63,674 nt of DNA from Ophiostoma sp. CBS 140.51 (GCA_029298735.1 JANSLP010000181.1:1-63674), one strand, 5' to 3'; counted from the stretch's first letter, positions 25,657 to 38,266 are shown. Numbers and translations are program-made. The notes: generated from the sequence alone by a model not told the origin.

Positions 25657-28600
25657 CTTGGGATGGACGACAGTTCTTGGGAAGAGTTAAGATGCCTGAA
25701 AAAAAAACAATGTAATTGAGCGTGGTGCGAATGCAATATTAAATCTATTGGTCTGAAAATTGATGATGTCTGCGCCACGGAGTATGGGCCGAAAGGTTGC
25801 AGAAAGCTAAAGATGGGCTGGAGTTGATGAGATCAAAATCAAAAGAAAGGATGCAAACATGGAAGTGGCATGGCGATGGCATAGCGACGAAGAGAAGATG
25901 TAAACAGAAGGAAAGGGGCTAAACACACTGGGTGAAAGGGGAAGCTACAAAGATATGCGTGCTTGCGGAAGGTGCGTGTGTACAGTACTAACACGGTCTT
26001 TCCAGTTTGAGGAATAATAAAGAGCTGGAACGAAGGAGGGAAGGATGTCCCAATGGCCAAATATGGAAGGAACAACTGAAAATGAGCAAGAAGAACGCTC
26101 CTTCCCTCGAGATCTCCTTGTGACACCAATGCATGGCCAAAACAGGCCAGTTCTTCACGGGACAGAACCGAAATGCAAGAACCTAAATAGAGCTTTAAAT
26201 AGAACTAATGTGAATAGTTATTATGTTATACAATCTCGATGCAATCCCGTCATTTTCACACGTTATACGTCGTACGGTGATGTCTGTTGAGGCGACTACA
26301 ACTTCAGAACTTCGGTTTAGATAATTATGTGTCGGCCCATGGTCCAAGGTCATACTAAATTAAGAAAACAGCTCGACTGGTACATCATGGATAGAAACAT
26401 AGCTCGTGAAGCCCTGTGTCTCGACATTGGGGCAAGAGGCTGCCGTTAATATCTTCCACAGCCTTGCGAATATTTAGTGTTTTGGTGATGATAGTGTCCA
26501 CAAGGCTGGGACTAATTTGCTTGGGTGGAGACTTGATGACAACACATACAATCATAACCCAAGACACTCGTCGCCTGTGTCTTTTCCAGCCTTTGTACCT
26601 CCAATGCAGATTTCTATTCAATCTTGCCGAATAGGATAATAGCCGCATTTGGGAGAGAATGGAGATTTGATTCGTCAAGGACATCTGCAAGGACGATCAC
26701 TAGAATGTGAGCGAAATAAGAAGAAGAAAAGCTCTGCTCCTGAGGGCATACGGACAAAGCATGCACCATATTTTTTTTCTGCATGTGTTTTTATTTTTAT
26801 TTTTATTTTTATGGCTTCTTGGCAGGAGCTGGCAAGAAGGATGTGATGTCTCGAGCTCGAATCAAAACGACTCTTGTCAACTCTCGCGAAAGAAAAAAGA
26901 AAAGAAGTGCCAGCAGAGCGACATTTTTTGTTCTGCACATGCCCTTGCTTTGTCCATTCAGCAGCCAGAGCATATTGAGAAATAATTCAAAAAAGGCCTC
27001 AAGGGATGCAAGGACACATCACTGTTCCTAGAGAGAAGCGGTGTAGAAAATCAACGAAGCGGCCGTACGGAAGGGTACTATGCCAGGTCTGCGGCTGTGC
27101 CATGTGTTTTGTATCTGGGCGAGACTTGTCTGTGAGCAGATACTTTCCCTTGCGACAATGGCCATGTCCAGCCGTCTCGCCGGGGGTTTTGTAGACTGTT
27201 TTTCTGGAAGGCTGGCTTCCGGCTCGTACGAGTTGAGAGGGCAGGGATCTGAGCCCAACAGAGTAAGATGTGTGCGAATACTTGTACATGACTTTGTACG
27301 TACAGTGCCGAACTTCCCTGGGGAAACATGGTCCAATTAATTTCGATAATAGTCGTGCTCCTCGCTCTCCTCGAAGGATCGGTAATACCCGAGGGTCGGC
27401 ACAAGACCAACCTCCTTGCTTCCATCGTGTTGTCATTGCACATCGAGAATGCATCACGTGGTGGGCCGACAAACCCCTATTTTCTGGGGCCATTGGGAGG
27501 TATTGCGACGTCAGACTGAGCAGACATCCATCTACTGGGCATCGGAGAGAGTCGGGTCGCCACCAGAGAGAGAGAGAAGTTGGAGCTGACGGGAGAGCTG
27601 CAATGCACGGAGCAGGAGCAATAGGTTGTAGTCCTCTCCGTGCGCACTAGACCTGGGGGAAAATATTTTTTGTGAGGGTGAAAGCGATGGTAATCTTGAT
27701 TTCGTTCGCTGTTGACAGTACTGTTGGGGGCCGATGTGAGCCGCGAATGCATGGCTGATGTTGCATGTGAAAGCCGTGTTTGTGCGATGGCTGCGAGGAG
27801 ATGTCGGAAATCAAAGTATCATCTCCTTCACTTGCAGTGCTTTGTGTCTTTCATGATTTCTTTGTTGAGCCATTCCGCGGCGCGGCAAGACTGGACGTTG
27901 CACTCGTACGCGTTGAGCAAATATCCCCTTTACGCGGTTGCTGTTTGCGGTGTGCGACGCACAGAAGTTTCGTGCCGATCGCGCCGGATTTCGCGTGGTC
28001 GGTGTTCTGTTGCGGTGAATCTTATCAGATCCTCAGACAACAAAAATTTGAATGCCAAGACCACCCAAAAGGAACCCCCCTGTCCTCCAAGCCCTCCCTG
28101 CCCAGGGCGAAACCAATCTTGGTTGGGTTGGGCAAAATAGACCCAACAAACCCCATCGGCCAACAACCCGGCCAAAGACGCGACAAAAAGAAAACAGTGG
28201 CAAATATCAAAGTGACCAACGGTGAACAGTCCGTCTGAGGCAAGGGCTCAAGGTGAACAGTGCAGACGAATACGTACGCCCATCTCAGACGTCGCATCAG
28301 GCCAATTTCGCAAGCCATCCAGTCTCCATTCCAAAGGGACAGAAGCCAAAGGAACAAAAGTGGGAAGATGACTTTCGTTTTGCTCGCCGAGCCAGGCTGG
28401 TTCGCTTGAGCCAGGAAGGCCAAGCTTTGTGCCTTTGGAGCTGAATGCTTCTGATTGCAACGCTCTCATGGGAAAAGGGAAAGGTAATAAGAAAGGTGGA
28501 GAGACCGAATCTCGCTGGGCATTGCAACGAGACGTGTCAGTTTTACACGGCAGTCGGGGAAGGTGCGCTCTGTTAGGCTCCTTCCATACGGAGTCAAATC

Positions 28601-30900
28601 GACCTCGCATTACTCCCTAATATACGGGGAGCTACTTCAGCCTTCCCGCAACGCACACCAACAGAAAAAAAAAGAAATGTCTCGGACGATATGCGAATAG
28701 GATCAAAGCCTCGTCGAGGTTTAAATGAGCAGGCTCCATGCCAGAGGCCGCGGAAGAACAGGGAGAAACACAGTCGCAAATAATCTAATCTCATCTGATA
28801 AACAATCAATCGCTGGAAACTGAGACACACAGACGGAGACAGTGCTCTCTTTGTACACTGTGCGCACTGTCCAGCAAACTCTGCACCCCGCACTGGCTTG
28901 CTGCCCAGAGGAGGGAAGGAGCGAGTCGACTCGTTCATTTTTACTGGGGCTCGCCGCCTGCCAAAAGCGCAAGTCGGAATGTCGATTCGCTTGCCCTTCC
29001 TTCCCTGCCCACCGTCCTCTTTCCTGCCCATTGCACCTTCCCGTTTCTCGTTCGCTGCCGAGGTCGGAGCGGGGGAGACCAGCTCGCGGACGTCGCCGCG
29101 ATAGCATACTTATCTTGAGATGGGGAGCACTGAGGAGCACCGAGGAGCCAGAAGAACAATGAGCTCCTCCGCGAGGCCATGACTAGTAAACCTGCCGTCA
29201 TTTCAAGATTGGATATTGCAATCCGTTGTTTGGGCCAAACACTGCCGCGCACGCAGCAGATGTGACGTTGGGGCTGCATGCGTCGAAAGCCATAGTGCAT
29301 GCTAGCGCAATGGAGGAGTGCGAGGAAAGAGCGACTCAAAGGCTTTGGAAAGAAGCAAAAGAATGAGGAGGAGGAAATCAGAGGAAAGAACACACGAGAT
29401 GGGAGGTGGGCTGGCATGACAGACGCTGAGAATTGCATGACATGACTTTGCCAATCTCTCAGCCGGTCTTTTCCTCCTCTTCTCCTGGCGACCCGGTGCT
29501 GTGGGCTGAGGACACCACTGCGGTGGCAACTTTCGCCCATAGCCCCCTCCACCCCTTTTGTTTTTCGCCTGCGCTGTGTGCCCGTGGTTTCTTTTCTTCC
29601 TGACAGCCAGGATGCTCTTTCCCCAAGGCCGCCCCCAATCCCTCCGGCGTTGCTTTCCTCCCCAAGTTCTCTGCGTTTCTTGCCCTTTTCGTCCAATTCC
29701 CAACTCTTATGCCGGCGGAACTCATTTCCGGCATACAAAATTTGGGGAGGAAACAGCGACTGTCACCCTATGGCGGCACTGCAAGAGCCGGGCCTGGCCC
29801 CCTGGCACGAGGGCCTGACAGAGCCTGGCACGAGGAATCAGACGGCTCATCTTGTCGGTTCTGATTGCGCCCTTGCCCTCGTATGTCGTACTCGTGTCCT
29901 TTTCTTTTTCGTCTGTAGTTTTTTTTGTTGGGCACCTCGCAATGTTGATCCGCGTGCTACCATACGCTGGCACTGTGCCGAGTCAGAGCGCATAGATACG
30001 ATTTACTGCACAGTCAATCGTAAAAGATGACATATTTTGCTTTCTCATCCGTGACTCTTTTCTGTATCGCGCATCGTTCCTGCCGTCGAGGCATTTTTGC
30101 GTTGTTTTGCGCCGAGCACATTGGGAAGGCGGTGGAAAGCGCCGACAACCCCGGGTCTGCTCTTGCCCTGCCCATCAGGCGTAATCAGATGGAGGAAACT
30201 GCCCTCCTGCCCTGAATAAACGCTATCAGATGCGCCTGCAAGCACGCAAGAGCCCACCCACCCCTGATATTTTAGCGCCTTTTGTCTTGGAGAAAAGAAA
30301 GAAACGAAACAGAAACAAAGTATCGCCGCAACAAAAAGGCACAATCGCACACAAACGCACAAAACCACAAAATACCCACCCGAACCGAGGAGCAAAATGG
30401 TGGGTGAAGGGGATAAAGAGTATGCGCTAGGCGGACAGGGGCCCAGTCCGGTGCCCTTGGCAGACAAAGGACTGGGAATCCCCCACAGGAGGCAGGCGTG
30501 TTTTCTGTTAAATTCTCTGCTATTTCACCGTTGAGGCTCCTACTGGAGACGCTTGAGTGCCTTCGGCATCTTTCAGTGTCTTATTTTTTGCTGGGAATGA
30601 CCTGCCGAACGTGCAGTTGGTACTGCACCGTGCCCCGCACTGGCTGGACCTGGAACCGTTTTCCGCTTTTTCGCCCAATTGCTCCTTCCCCGTGGCGGCC
30701 AGCCGGGGGTGGCCTGGCCCTGGCCCACGGCCAGAATCGGAAGGAACAGCCAAGGGCGCCTGTGCTTTCAACAATCTACAAGGACATCAGTCATTCTTTT
30801 TCCACGTCGGTCAGTCTTCAGTAAGAAACCTGTAATTTTGGCGCGCTCTGTCTTCCGTCGGTCGCTGCTTCCAATCGAAAAACTAGACGCCATTTTATTT
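25657..30900. other. intergenic region upstream of two divergent genes
   Basis: This lies between the divergent start codons of the Cys/Gln-rich gene (minus) and the FAD oxidoreductase (plus). It includes an attttt repeat near 26,788-26,812 and AT-rich stretches at 25,700-26,400. Frames up to 265 codons exist (for example 28,941-29,738 minus), but they are arginine/serine-rich without domains, so I do not call genes. Confidence 0.5.
26788..26812. repeat. TTTTTA simple repeat
   Basis: About four tandem ttttta-like units in intergenic DNA. Confidence 0.7.
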
Positions 30901-31435
30901 TAGTGGCCTCACTCGCCTTCCTCCCCTCCTTTCCTTCTCTCGTCGTCTTTTGTCTCTTCTCTTCCTTTCTTGCATCTTCAAATCCATTTCCAATTGAACC
31001 TGTCCTGCATCCCGACACGAACCCATCCCCCCCTCATCGTCGGTGTCGCTTTTGTCAGGCTTTCTAATCCCCCTCATTGCATCCATACCCACCCACCTCG
31101 ACATTACAACATCCACGCGCGCAACAGTGGCTCGGTCGCGCTTTCGCTGCGTTTTTCCTTTTCCTATTAAACCTCCTTTTCTCTCCACCAACCTCCGTCC
31201 TATAGCATTCTCCTCCTCGCCATGTGTCCGCGCCTCTAAGACGGCCCTCCGTTCTTTTTCTGCTGATCACCAGCCCCTATCCTCGGCTCTCGACCTCCTC
31301 TCGCTCCCTCAGCGCCGTTTCCTCAACGCCCACATCGCTGCGTCCTCTTTGACCAACCGACTTTCTCGCTTGGCCTTGCTCCCTTTATACCTCCTACGCC
31401 AACGCATTTACCTACCTAACCGTGATCGCATAGCC
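30901..31435 (+). promoter_or_regulatory. C/T-rich leader of the FAD oxidoreductase gene
   Basis: A pyrimidine-rich stretch runs directly up to the ATG at 31,436. The coding frame stays open upstream to about 31,043 but contains no in-frame ATG, so the leader is best read as untranslated. Confidence 0.4.
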
Positions 31436-33610
31436 ATGTCTTCCGATATGGCCCACTCTCGCCTCAGCGAGATCTTTGCCGAGGAGGCGGCCGCCGCTGT
31501 GGCTGCTGCCGCGGCTACTGCCGCTGCCGCCAACAAGCACCTCCCCGGCCCTCTTCGTGCTCCCTCTATTGCCCCCTCTTTGACCTACTCCGAGTCTGGC
31601 GACGACCGTGACGAGTATGACGACACACAGCAGTCCTCGTCCGAGGATGAAGCTTCCATAGCGACCCCGCGCCGCCGGCGGGCCTCCACACGCCTGATTG
31701 CCCAGAACGCCGCCGATATCCAGCGGATCACGGGCGAGTCCAGTACCCAGCTGATCAACCGGTGCTGTGGTGGCGGTTGCTGCTTGAAGGCTGGCTCTAA
31801 GGCCGAGGGCGTGCAGTACGAGACTGTTCCGCTCCCCGACAACGACGCTTTCCGCTCGCTGCAGCTCAAGATTGGCGACATCCCAACATCTCTCACATCC
31901 GTCGCCGAGATCCCCGAACAGACCGCATACATCCTGCCCCTGTCGGCACGCTCCACACCACCACCTACTTCTTCGGGGACCTCTGTTGAGACGCCCGTCC
32001 AGGCAACGACTGAGCTGGCAACAGTAGAGAAGGAGGTGACCGCCGTTGAGGTTCCCCCTCCTGCTGCTGAGGGGCAGGCGAAGCCCGCAGCAGCCAGCGA
32101 GCCCCCGCACCTGGTCCCCACAGATTCGGCCATCTCCATGGGCGAGGACAAGGACGAGTTGGTCAAGGCTGTGGAGTCGGAGACGATGGCAGAGATTAAG
32201 GACAAGGCTGCGGCGCCCGCCGCCGAGGCTGAGACTGAGCAGAAGCCGGTTCTTGAGGATCTGCAGAACCTGGCCATTGGGCACGAGGTTGAGGAGATGC
32301 CCGACCTTGACACGACCATTCAGCCCCCCTTCTTTGTCCAGCCCCACCCGCCATACCACGTCTACCCGGCTCGCATCCATAACGCGCGCGAGCTGACTCG
32401 TCCTGGCGCCGAGAAGCGGACGTACCACTTCGATTTAGACGTCACCGACTACCCCGTGGAGACCAAGATGGACTTCCGGGTCGGTGGCGCCATTGGCGTG
32501 TCTGCACCCAACGACACCGAACTGGTCGATGAGATCCTCGATCTGCTGATGGTTCCCCGATTCCTCCGTGACAAGCCTGCTCTACTCCACACCACCAAGG
32601 GCCGTTGGCCGACTGTCTGGGGTGAGGAGAAGCCCCGCGAGCTGGTCGCTACCCGCCGCGATCTGCTGACATGGTGCTCCGACGTCCAGTCCTACCCGCC
32701 GACCAAAGGCCTCCTACGCCTGTTGGCCGAGTACGCTTCGGACGACAATGAAAAGAAGGTCCTGCTCTTCCTCTGCTCCGCCGAAGGCCAGGGCGTCTTC
32801 TGCGACTTCCGTACCGGCCCTCATGTATCGCTACAACAGATGCTGCACGCCTTCCCCAGTGCCAAGCCGCCATTGGACAAGCTGCTTTCCATCCTGCAGC
32901 CCCAGATGCCGCGGTTCTACTCCCTGTCCAACGACCCGCACGAGTCGTCTGCCAAGGAGGGTAACAACGCCCGCCGTGTCATTGAGATTGCCGTCACCGT
33001 TCATGAGTCGAGTGACTGGCTCAACGGCACGCGCACAGGTATTGGCTCCGGCTTCTTCGAGCGCCAGGCCATGAAGTTCCTCCAGGCGCGCAAGCGCGGC
33101 GAGGAGCCCGACCTCTACATCCCCATGTTCAAGGGCCTCATGGCCAACCCGCTCGCCAAGCAGTTCGTGCCCGATGGTCCCATGCTGCTGATCGGTGCCG
33201 GTGTCGGCATTGCCCCTTTCCGTGGTTTCGTCCAGCGCCGCCTCAAGACGGCCAACTGCGCCAACAAGGTGTGGGTGCTGCAGGGCATCCGCGACTCGCT
33301 AGTCGACGAGCTGTACAGCGGCGAGTGGGGCGTGCACGAGGACGAGGTCAAGCGTGTCGTCGAGAGCCGTCGCGGCACCGGCCGCTACGTCCAGGAGGAG
33401 GTGCGCCAGCAGGCCGACCTCGTCTGGCACGTCATTAACTCGGTCGACGGCCGTGTCTTTGTCTGCGGCAGCACCCATGGCATGGGCGAGGGCGTCCAGG
33501 AGGCGCTTATCGACGTCGCTATGGAGAAGGGCAACCTCGGCCGTGACGAGGCCGCCAAGTTCTGGGAGCTCAAGAAGGAGGTTGGCCAGTACACTGCCGA
33601 GACCTGGTAG
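31436..33610 (+). CDS. FAD/NADPH-binding oxidoreductase of the cytochrome P450 reductase fold, lacking a flavodoxin domain
   Basis: A single exon of 724 residues. The C-terminal half (about 330-724) matches the FAD- and NADP-binding modules of diflavin reductases: RFYSLSNDPH near residue 492 (the RxYS flavin-binding motif), GAGVGIAPFRGF near 588 (pyridine-nucleotide pyrophosphate loop), YVQEEV, FVCGSTHGMG near 675, and a C-terminal Trp (AETW) like the flavin-stacking Trp of P450 reductase. The N-terminal flavodoxin (FMN) domain is absent. Instead residues 1-320 are low-complexity: an Ala-rich start, an acidic Ser-rich stretch, an RCCGGGCC cluster near residue 109, and a long Pro/Glu/Ala linker. 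It probably passes electrons from NADPH through FAD to a separate acceptor, which is unknown. The start is the first in-frame ATG. No membrane anchor is evident. Confidence 0.85.
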   Translation: MSSDMAHSRLSEIFAEEAAAAVAAAAATAAAANKHLPGPLRAPSIAPSLTYSESGDDRDEYDDTQQSSSEDEASIATPRRRRASTRLIAQNAADIQRITGESSTQLINRCCGGGCCLKAGSKAEGVQYETVPLPDNDAFRSLQLKIGDIPTSLTSVAEIPEQTAYILPLSARSTPPPTSSGTSVETPVQATTELATVEKEVTAVEVPPPAAEGQAKPAAASEPPHLVPTDSAISMGEDKDELVKAVESETMAEIKDKAAAPAAEAETEQKPVLEDLQNLAIGHEVEEMPDLDTTIQPPFFVQPHPPYHVYPARIHNARELTRPGAEKRTYHFDLDVTDYPVETKMDFRVGGAIGVSAPNDTELVDEILDLLMVPRFLRDKPALLHTTKGRWPTVWGEEKPRELVATRRDLLTWCSDVQSYPPTKGLLRLLAEYASDDNEKKVLLFLCSAEGQGVFCDFRTGPHVSLQQMLHAFPSAKPPLDKLLSILQPQMPRFYSLSNDPHESSAKEGNNARRVIEIAVTVHESSDWLNGTRTGIGSGFFERQAMKFLQARKRGEEPDLYIPMFKGLMANPLAKQFVPDGPMLLIGAGVGIAPFRGFVQRRLKTANCANKVWVLQGIRDSLVDELYSGEWGVHEDEVKRVVESRRGTGRYVQEEVRQQADLVWHVINSVDGRVFVCGSTHGMGEGVQEALIDVAMEKGNLGRDEAAKFWELKKEVGQYTAETW

Positions 33611-36496
33611 ATGCAGCCACCTCAGCTTCTTTGATTCCCTCATCCTCATCCTCACCTTCCTCCTTTCACCATTTTACCGTTTCACTTCTTCTGTTCATAT
33701 TTTCATTTGGTTTCTTGCTCCTTCTCATACCATCATGTTGAGTCCCTCATGGCTTATACGACAACCTATTTTATGATCTTCTTGTTCGGGCGTTTTTTTT
33801 TGGGCTTTCTATCATTGTCATTCATGTACGGCCTACATTGTTTCTTTTTCATTTTATTTTCATTTCTCATCAACAGTCTGAAACAAGACAACTTTCAATG
33901 GGCGAATAAAAAGAAGGAAAGTGCATTTTCATTTCTTATTTTATCATGTTTTTTTCTTCTTCTCATGTCTTCTCTACAATATCATATTAGACTTGGGTCA
34001 CACCACCCAACCACCACGAAAGATAAATACAAGCCAGGGACAATAACTGGCTGGGCGTTTGGAAAATAAACACATAAATATTCAAAAATCTACAGAACCA
34101 ACATACTATTATGACATAATGACATATTGTTTGTTGCATATTGTAACTTTCAGCTCTTAGGAAGTATCATCCCGAAGCTCAAGAAAAGGTGCCAAAACGG
34201 TTCGCGAGGCAAAAAACGTCGCTTGTCGCGGTACGACTTAGACTCCAGCTCGACCTCATGACAAGTTTCGAAAGGCTGCACTCCATGTTGGCAACAAAAC
34301 GCAACCTTGCAGTGCCACCTTATGTTGGAGCTCCAAGTCCTCCTGCGGCTACCACAACAAATTCATGACCGTTTTCTTTCTTTATCTAGACAACCGATAA
34401 TAGGCCGTTTATGGAAGGAATGCTCGAAACGGTGCGGGGAAGAAGTCTTGGACCCAAAGCACGCAATCAACAAGTACACATGTGCGATGGCAGACTTTTT
34501 CGTTATTATCTTCTATTTTGTATTTTTTACAATGTAGGCTCTCATAATGGTATCGACAAAATAGGAAATCAAATCGCTGACATAATTCGACGGCCTGACC
34601 AGGATGTGAAACTGCGGCCGCCCGTTTAGTAGGACTATTGAACGGATGTTATTTTGAGTTTTGCATCCGATTTATTTTATCATCGTGATTTGCATCAAGA
34701 TTCCCTGATCCTTCATTGTTGACGTTCGTAATGGGCGAGTTCCTTCCCTCTTTCCGTCCTTGCCGTCGGACGAATTTTCTAGCAAGATTTTTTTGGTGGG
34801 ACGCCCCTGCTGAATAATACTAGTCGGGCGTCGGATATACGGACTTGCATGGGCGAAAATCTGCGTCTTTCAGGGCACCTCAGGGCAGCAGGAAGGAACG
34901 ACTTGTCAGCAAGGCTGGCGAATGCACCGTCCGGACACCGAAACAGTGCTGACTTCTCAGATCCTTCTTTACCTTATTCGGACGACGTAAGACGTGCGTT
35001 TCCTATATCGATGCCAACTACTGCGTCTCACAATTTTGCAAGGCTGGCTGCGATGCCGCCTTTTTATGAAAACCCAACCAACCAAACTGACAGCGCGAAA
35101 CTACGCCTATTTCACTTGGCGGAACAACTTCGCTTTTCCATAGCACTTTTTCGGAAGCATAAAAGACTGCCGACAGCACACGTGACATTATGTGGCAACA
35201 AAAGTTGGGAAATATATGCGAGGATCGTGCCGCCCGCTAGTCAGGCCTCGGATGTAGACTCTTCCAAAAGAGACACATCCCAAAGAAATAAGGCATGCCC
35301 CTCCACTTCCCGTTAGAAGGAAGCTGTAAAGTATGCCGCTTGTGCCTGGACCCCTTATTGCTCCTTCCTAACAGAAACGGGAACTTCCCCTCTGTTGGCA
35401 GAAATGATTCCTAATCGTTCCTACCTTTGGAACCAGGGGACTTTGTGGCAGATGCTGTGCTACTTTGCACCTTCCCTCGCCCTGCGGACTCTTTGAGAGG
35501 CCGAAGAGAGCGGCGCGAATAACTCATAATGACAAAAAAAAAAGCAGGGGCCAAAACGCTAACTTCTGCAATTCGTAATGTTAAAGGCACTTATTATTCC
35601 ATATCCAGCCCACCAAGACACCACCATGCCACCACCAAAGAAAGGTACTTCGTCCGGCCGGCCTCCGCGCCATGCCGCCAAAGGCTATTGTGCAAAATAT
35701 TTTGCTAGGTCCAATCTAGATAACAAAGAAGAAAGCGCGCGGCATGACGAAGATTTGAGTAAGACAAACAAAACCGGGATGACAGGTTTTTCTTGGGCAC
35801 ATACTTTTCCTCCAGGTTATTTACCAAGAACGCTTTTACATAGACATAGGCTCCACAACGCCTAGATACCTTACCAAGCTGCCCTGAGGCCGTGTTTGAG
35901 GCGCTTTTTCGGTGTAGTCGTCCGTACTTCTAGGTTCTTCTCCAGTCTTCCGCGTCCCTTCCCTCCATGGCTCTGTAGCATTCGCGATCAAGCACCAGTC
36001 CGTGGTACAGCTTGTGCTCTCGCCTTCTTGTTGTTGTGTGTTTCTGCGTCTGCTGTACTTCCGTACACCCTCTTGGCCTCCCCATGAGGCAGTTTGCGCC
36101 CCTCGGCGCCTTCCTGCTGTAGCAATGCTTTCCTGTCGCTCTTGTCGTATATAAAAAGCTTGACCGTTAAGCATTGATCTTACGCGATCCCGTTCGGTCT
36201 CCGGGAAAGAGCCACTTTTCCTATCCTACAGATGCCTCTGCTTCCTTCCTGCCCTCGAACCTTGCCGTTTACTCTTGTTACCATCGTGTTATAGCCCACG
36301 CCCCGTTTCTCGACCCTTCTGGTCCCGTTTTTGCCACCCTCCTTCTCACTTTTCTATCCTACCGTTGCCCGTTACCGGTCCTTGCCATCAAAGCTACACG
36401 CCCTACCACCCTCACTCCCACATACTCCCCTATCTTACCTATCCACTACTACCCCTCCCCTTCCTTCCCACGGTATCCCAGAATCTATATATTCCC
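33611..36496. other. intergenic region upstream of the nitroreductase gene
   Basis: This holds the T-rich 3' flank of the oxidoreductase and an AT-rich middle (34,040-34,760). From about 36,200 it becomes C/T-rich, as expected of the nitroreductase leader. A short frame at 35,626-35,865 (see findings) is the only coding-like item, and it is weak. Confidence 0.5.
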
Positions 36497-37327
36497 ATGA
36501 ATACCTCCAGCTTCTCCCGATTTGTTTCGCTCTCTTCGAAACCCACCATCCTCAAACAACTTCTTCCTAAAGCTTCTTCAGCCTCCTACTCTACAACTTC
36601 CTCTTCTCTCGTGTCTTCTTCTAGCCGCAAGGTTCTCGTTACCTCTCGACTTCCCACCTCTTTAATCTCCACCCATCGCCTCACCGCACCTACATCCCGC
36701 ACAATGGCCACCGTCACCAAGCCCAACGCCGACACCCTGCTCGAGCTCATGAGAGGCCGCCGCAGCTACTACGCTCTCACCAAGGACCTGCCCATCACTA
36801 AGGACCGCGTCCAGGAGATTGTCAAGGAGGCTCTGCGCGAGACCCCCAGCAGCTTCAACTCCCAGTCCAACCGCGTCATTGTCCTGTTTGGCGATGAGCA
36901 CGACAAGTTCTGGGGCATCGTGAGCGACACCCTCAAGGGCATTGTCCCCGCTGAGAACTGGGAGGCCACCGAGAAGCGCATGGGCCTTTTCAAGGGTGCC
37001 GCCGGCAGTATTCTGTTCTTTGAGGACCAGGCTGTCGTTGACAGCATGCAGGCCAAGTTTGCCATTTACGCCGACCGCTTCCCCGGCTGGGCCAACCAGA
37101 CTGTCGGCATGCTGCAGTTTGCTCTGTGGACCGCCCTCGAGGCTGAGGGTCTGGGCGCCAACCTGCAGCACTACAACCCCATTGTTGACGACAAGGTTGC
37201 CGAGACCTGGAAGGTCCCCGCCACCTGGAAGCTCAACGCCCAGCTCGTCTTTGGTGCCCGTGCCGGCGAGGCCAACCCCAAGGACTACCTTCCCCTGGAG
37301 GAGCGCTACAAGGTCTACGGCGCTTAA
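36497..37327 (+). CDS. nitroreductase-family flavoprotein (Hbn1/Frm2-like)
   Basis: A single exon of 276 residues from the first in-frame ATG, or 207 from a second ATG at 36,704 that has a better context (acaatgg). The core starts at LLELMRGRRSYYALTKDLP (the RRSxR/Y FMN-binding region) and includes SSFNSQSNRVIVLFG, GWANQTVGMLQ and EAEGLGANLQHYNP. This is the fungal nitroreductase pattern of yeast Hbn1/Frm2, enzymes linked to oxidative stress and lipid signalling. The core length (about 200) fits the family. The additional 69 residues are rich in Ser, Arg, Lys and Leu without acidic residues, like a mitochondrial presequence. FMN-dependent NAD(P)H reduction of a quinone or nitro-type substrate is the family activity; the physiological substrate is unknown. 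It converges on PSD1. Confidence 0.9.
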   Translation: MNTSSFSRFVSLSSKPTILKQLLPKASSASYSTTSSSLVSSSSRKVLVTSRLPTSLISTHRLTAPTSRTMATVTKPNADTLLELMRGRRSYYALTKDLPITKDRVQEIVKEALRETPSSFNSQSNRVIVLFGDEHDKFWGIVSDTLKGIVPAENWEATEKRMGLFKGAAGSILFFEDQAVVDSMQAKFAIYADRFPGWANQTVGMLQFALWTALEAEGLGANLQHYNPIVDDKVAETWKVPATWKLNAQLVFGARAGEANPKDYLPLEERYKVYGA

Positions 37328-38266
37328 GCGTCGTTTCCTGCGGCACACCTTTTTTTAAGCAAGCATTTATAAAATCAATTGAAGCGACATAGATCCAGCG
37401 TCTATAGACCTTTCCCCGCAAATGCTGGGGTTTCTTTTCATGACAGCATTCACGGCGAGATGGGCCGGGCAGACGAGCTGGTAGCAGCCGTCGAAAGCCC
37501 TGACTATTTTGTTTTCTTTTCCTTTTATGTACAGCAAATAGATATTTGAAACGACTATATTTAAACGTCTACCTTAACAAAGCCAATTGCAGCATGTGAA
37601 GCTTCTTATGACATCACAAATGCCAGTAATGATCTTGTGGTGGTGGAAGGGATGCGATTGGACCGTAGGGGTGGCGATGTAGCCTTTCCTACAAGTCCCG
37701 AGGCTCAGCCTTGTGTTATTCAGCTTGTTCCAACAGCAAGATTGTCTTGCATCTCACGTTTATTGACATTCAATGCTCCGTTGCCTCGACTTACACGGAC
37801 GTCTCTGTTGGAGCCCCATGCAAACGGCTGAATGAAGTAAGCACCCCCTGGAAGGATCGCAAATGCAAGTTGTGAAGACGACGACATAAGCACTAGTCGT
37901 ATTTGGTAGCATCCTCCCACCAAATAAATTCCCGATGTATTTTGAATTTCAACATGTTTATGTAAGAAATCAGTAAGTGGAGTGGGCTGCAAGTCTTTGA
38001 ATGTGGCTAAAGCAAGAAGCGAAATCATTATTATGCTAAAAAGATAAAATAAAACAAATAATATGTACTCCGTTTGTAGTGTTGAACGTTTCCCTGGTGT
38101 TGAAATATATCCCTCTGGTTTGTTTGCTTTCCCTTTCAAAAATATGTACTCCTATGCAGATTAGTAATTTTATGTGCTTTTTTGTTTGGTCCAAACCTCC
38201 TCCCTCTTTTTCATGTCTTCCTCCTCTTCTTGCACGACAGACGATCTAGCTTGTGATCTAGCTTTT
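37328..38266. other. 3' intergenic region between convergent genes
   Basis: This contains the 3' flanks of the nitroreductase (plus) and PSD1 (minus). It is AT-rich from about 37,500. No gene is seen. Confidence 0.6.

Noticed and set aside
28941..29738. 265-codon minus-strand frame
   Set aside because: Arg/Gly/Ser-rich composition with overlapping frames and no recognisable motif.
31412..32428. 338-codon open frame antisense to the FAD oxidoreductase
   Set aside because: Shadow of the low-complexity N-terminal half of the real gene.
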